Source of the DNA: a virus
Length of the DNA: 40,782 nt
Virus record (IMG/VR): IMGVR_UViG_3300001242_000343
Location: 1-40,782 of that record
Direction: 5' to 3' (one strand)
Shown here: in pieces, positions 38,881 through 40,782 of the stretch
Numbering within the stretch: position 1 is the first letter of the stretch
Layout: each line of letters starts with the position of its first letter
Translations under genes and position numbers: made by a program
Notes under the pieces: generated by a model
What the model saw: the letters and a program-made list of their open reading frames with translations, nothing else
Databases searched by the model: none
Told to the model about the DNA's origin: nothing

Positions 38881-40782
38881 TCAAAAAGAAAATAAATGCT
38901 TTATTTTATTATACTCTATCGGGGTAAAAACCTTCTCTTTTTCATAGGCCCCAATCTCTTTTAATATCAAAACAATATTCTTATTTACTCCTTTTATACT
39001 TGTCGATTCCATATTATCAGAGTTGAAAAACCCTTTATTTTTTTGTTTTTGAGCAGAAGCATTTTCAAGATTCAAGGCAACTGTTTCCCCAACCCCATTA
39101 ATTGAGATAAAAGGAGCATATAGATTTCCTTTTGTATCCACAATCCAGCTTTTTGCTTTTGAAATTCCTATTTTGGGCAGTTTCAATTTCATCCGTAATC
39201 TTTTACTTTCTTGAATCAATTTAGGTGAATGTTCTTTACTTCCAAATGTCAAGGAACAAGCAATAAATTCATTAGGGAAATATGTTTTACAATACATATC
39301 CCAATAGGTAATAACGGAATACTCAACAGAATGGCTACGGTTAAATGCGTAATTACCGAATGTTAATATTGTTTTCCAGATTTCTTTTGCCTTTTTCTTA
39401 TCGACAGATTTATTATTCAGGCATCCTTCAATAAATTGATCATAATATTTGTTTAATGCTTCTTCCCCCTTGCTTTTGGCCATTACCTTCCGAATTTTAT
39501 CACAAATATTCATGGGGATTCCAGAAAGTTTATTGATAACTTGCATTACTTGTTCTTGATAAACAATAATCCCATAAGTATTTTCAGTTATTTTGTCATA
39601 AGCAGGATTGATACTTTTGATTTTAGCCTTACCATTTTTCCTTTTAACGAATTCTTCTGCCATCCCTGAATCCAAAGGACCAGGACGAAACAAGGCGGTA
39701 GCAGCAGAAAGAACTTCAAAATTATCTACCCCCAAATCAATACAATATTTTGTCAATCCATAAGTTCCAATCTGAAATGCCCCTATTGTATTTCCATTAT
39801 TTATTTGGTCATAAACTTTTTGATCATCAAGAGATAATTTTTGAAAATCAATATTAACATTATGATTTTCCTTGACCATTTTTTTTGTTTCATTCAGGAC
39901 AGATAAGGCTGATAATCCCAGAATATCAAGTTTCATCAATCCACAATATTCAGCATTATCCTTATCCCAATTTGCAACAATTTGATTACTTCTCAAAGCA
40001 AGATTACATTTTGTCCCGATTGTTAAATCTTCCGAGGAAATACAAAGAGCAGCGGCATGTTGGCCGCAACCGCGTACCTGACCTTCAAGGTTTTCCGCTA
40101 TCTTTACAATTTTAGGATATTTATGTTTAAATTGTTTACATTCAATAATATTTTCAAATGAACCCTTTACTTGTTCATTATTTTTATTATCATCATTCAT
40201 TGCCTTTGCAGCAACATCAACTTCATTCAGGGGAATATCAAATACCCTTGCAACATCCCTGATAACACTCCTTCCCTTCATCAACATAAATGTAGAAAGG
40301 CCAGCAACATTATTCTTGCCATATTTATTCTCTAAATATTCCCGGACTTGATACCGTTTATGATCCTCAAAATCAAGATCAATATCGGGTAGATCATTTC
40401 TGTCAGGAGAAATGAACCTGAAGAATACCAAATTATGAATTATGGGATCGACATCAGTAATCCCCAGCAAAAAAGCGATAAGCGAACCCCCCACCGATCC
40501 TCTGCCAGGGCCAACCATAATATTATTTTTCTTGCACCAATTAATCAAATCCCATACAATCAAAAAGTATCTTTGAAATTTCATCTTTTTGATTAATTCA
40601 ATCTCTTCGTCGACTCTTGCAGAATAATTGACATATTCCTCATCACTCAAATGATTTAATTTACGTTTCATTCCCCGGACAATTTGACTCCAAAGAAATT
40701 CATTTTCTTCTTCATCATCCTTAAATTCCATTATTGAGGGAAGAGAAACAGCTTGTTGTTTTATCTCAAATCCTTCACACAT
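38881..40782 (-). CDS. DNA polymerase III alpha subunit (DnaE-type), partial
   Basis: The frame is cut by the window edge; 633 residues are visible. GPGRGSVGGSLIAFLLGITDVDP (split as GPGRGSVGGS 91-100 and LIAFLLGITDVDP) and LPDIDLDFE (131-139) are the polymerase active-site motifs with catalytic Asp residues. GQHAAALCIS and YQEQVMQVINKLSG also match the family. An N-terminal PHP domain and part of the palm should lie beyond the edge. The C-terminus ends after a helix-hairpin-helix-like GISINGVGETVA-type segment, so the OB and tau-binding domains of bacterial DnaE are absent. Confidence 0.93.
   Translation of the reverse strand: MCEGFEIKQQAVSLPSIMEFKDDEEENEFLWSQIVRGMKRKLNHLSDEEYVNYSARVDEEIELIKKMKFQRYFLIVWDLINWCKKNNIMVGPGRGSVGGSLIAFLLGITDVDPIIHNLVFFRFISPDRNDLPDIDLDFEDHKRYQVREYLENKYGKNNVAGLSTFMLMKGRSVIRDVARVFDIPLNEVDVAAKAMNDDNKNNEQVKGSFENIIECKQFKHKYPKIVKIAENLEGQVRGCGQHAAALCISSEDLTIGTKCNLALRSNQIVANWDKDNAEYCGLMKLDILGLSALSVLNETKKMVKENHNVNIDFQKLSLDDQKVYDQINNGNTIGAFQIGTYGLTKYCIDLGVDNFEVLSAATALFRPGPLDSGMAEEFVKRKNGKAKIKSINPAYDKITENTYGIIVYQEQVMQVINKLSGIPMNICDKIRKVMAKSKGEEALNKYYDQFIEGCLNNKSVDKKKAKEIWKTILTFGNYAFNRSHSVEYSVITYWDMYCKTYFPNEFIACSLTFGSKEHSPKLIQESKRLRMKLKLPKIGISKAKSWIVDTKGNLYAPFISINGVGETVALNLENASAQKQKNKGFFNSDNMESTSIKGVNKNIVLILKEIGAYEKEKVFTPIEYNKIKHLFSF

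Noticed and set aside
1-40782. CRISPR array, insertion sequence, integrase or attachment site
   Set aside because: No regularly spaced direct repeats, transposase motifs or recombinase genes were seen. Repeats found are all coding repeats within fibre or coiled-coil genes.

Overview
The window is a piece of a tailed double-stranded DNA phage genome (Caudoviricetes) or prophage, probably with a long non-contractile (siphovirus-like) tail. The evidence is an ordered head-tail connector, tail tube, G/GT chaperone, tape measure and tail tip block, a tail-fibre and lysis block, and a phage replication and recombination block on the opposite strand. A Gram-negative host is inferred from several signal peptides, lipobox proteins (LAGC, LSGC) and a SleB-type lysin. 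The genus cannot be read from the sequence. Genes are packed tightly, usually with ATGA or TTGA overlaps, and no stretch longer than 300 bases lacks a gene.

Layout, plus strand. Positions 1-7626 hold a carbohydrate-metabolism cassette: a partial DUF115-like protein, a zinc alcohol dehydrogenase, an FkbM/METTL24-like methyltransferase, a split transketolase whose halves flank a sulfotransferase-like gene, a short-chain dehydrogenase, a three-domain methyltransferase/GT9-like/DXD-glycosyltransferase fusion, and a second sulfotransferase-like gene. It runs directly into the connector genes, so it is embedded in the structural operon. Positions 7626-17572 encode head-tail connector proteins, tail terminator, major tail protein, the G/GT chaperones with a -1 frameshift site, tape measure, tail tip proteins and a His-rich collar fibre. 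Positions 17606-21159 encode small and exported proteins, a repeat-containing fibre and an SGNH hydrolase. Positions 21162-25691 hold lysis and accessory genes: holin-like, lipoprotein and coiled-coil membrane proteins, a SleB lysin, a Lar-like protein, an exported nuclease-like protein and several unknowns. From about 18510 to 25700 the DNA is clearly more GC-rich than the rest, which suggests a separately acquired module.

The plus-strand operon ends at a hairpin terminator near 25720-25761, where it meets the minus-strand operon.

Layout, minus strand (40782 down to 25756): a DnaE-type DNA polymerase III alpha subunit (cut by the window edge), small Cys-pair proteins, a radical SAM protein, a DnaX-type clamp loader, a possible recombination mediator, a gp32-like ssDNA-binding protein, a RecA/UvsX recombinase, a FEN-type 5'-3' exonuclease, endonuclease VII, an SbcC/Rad50-like ATPase split into two genes, an SbcD/Mre11-like phosphoesterase and a lipoprotein. 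Near the distal end there is a strange tRNA-like RNA (26317-26446) with canonical D- and T-arms but about 74 nt between them.

The minus operon would replicate and recombine the genome with a bacterial-style replicase and T4/T5-style recombination factors. The plus operon would build and release the virion. The sugar cassette may make and attach a modified, possibly sulfated or methylated glycan, either to the virion or to the infected cell surface. The least expected items are the glycan cassette, the tRNA-like RNA, the split SbcC, and the exported proteins around the fibre and lysis genes.
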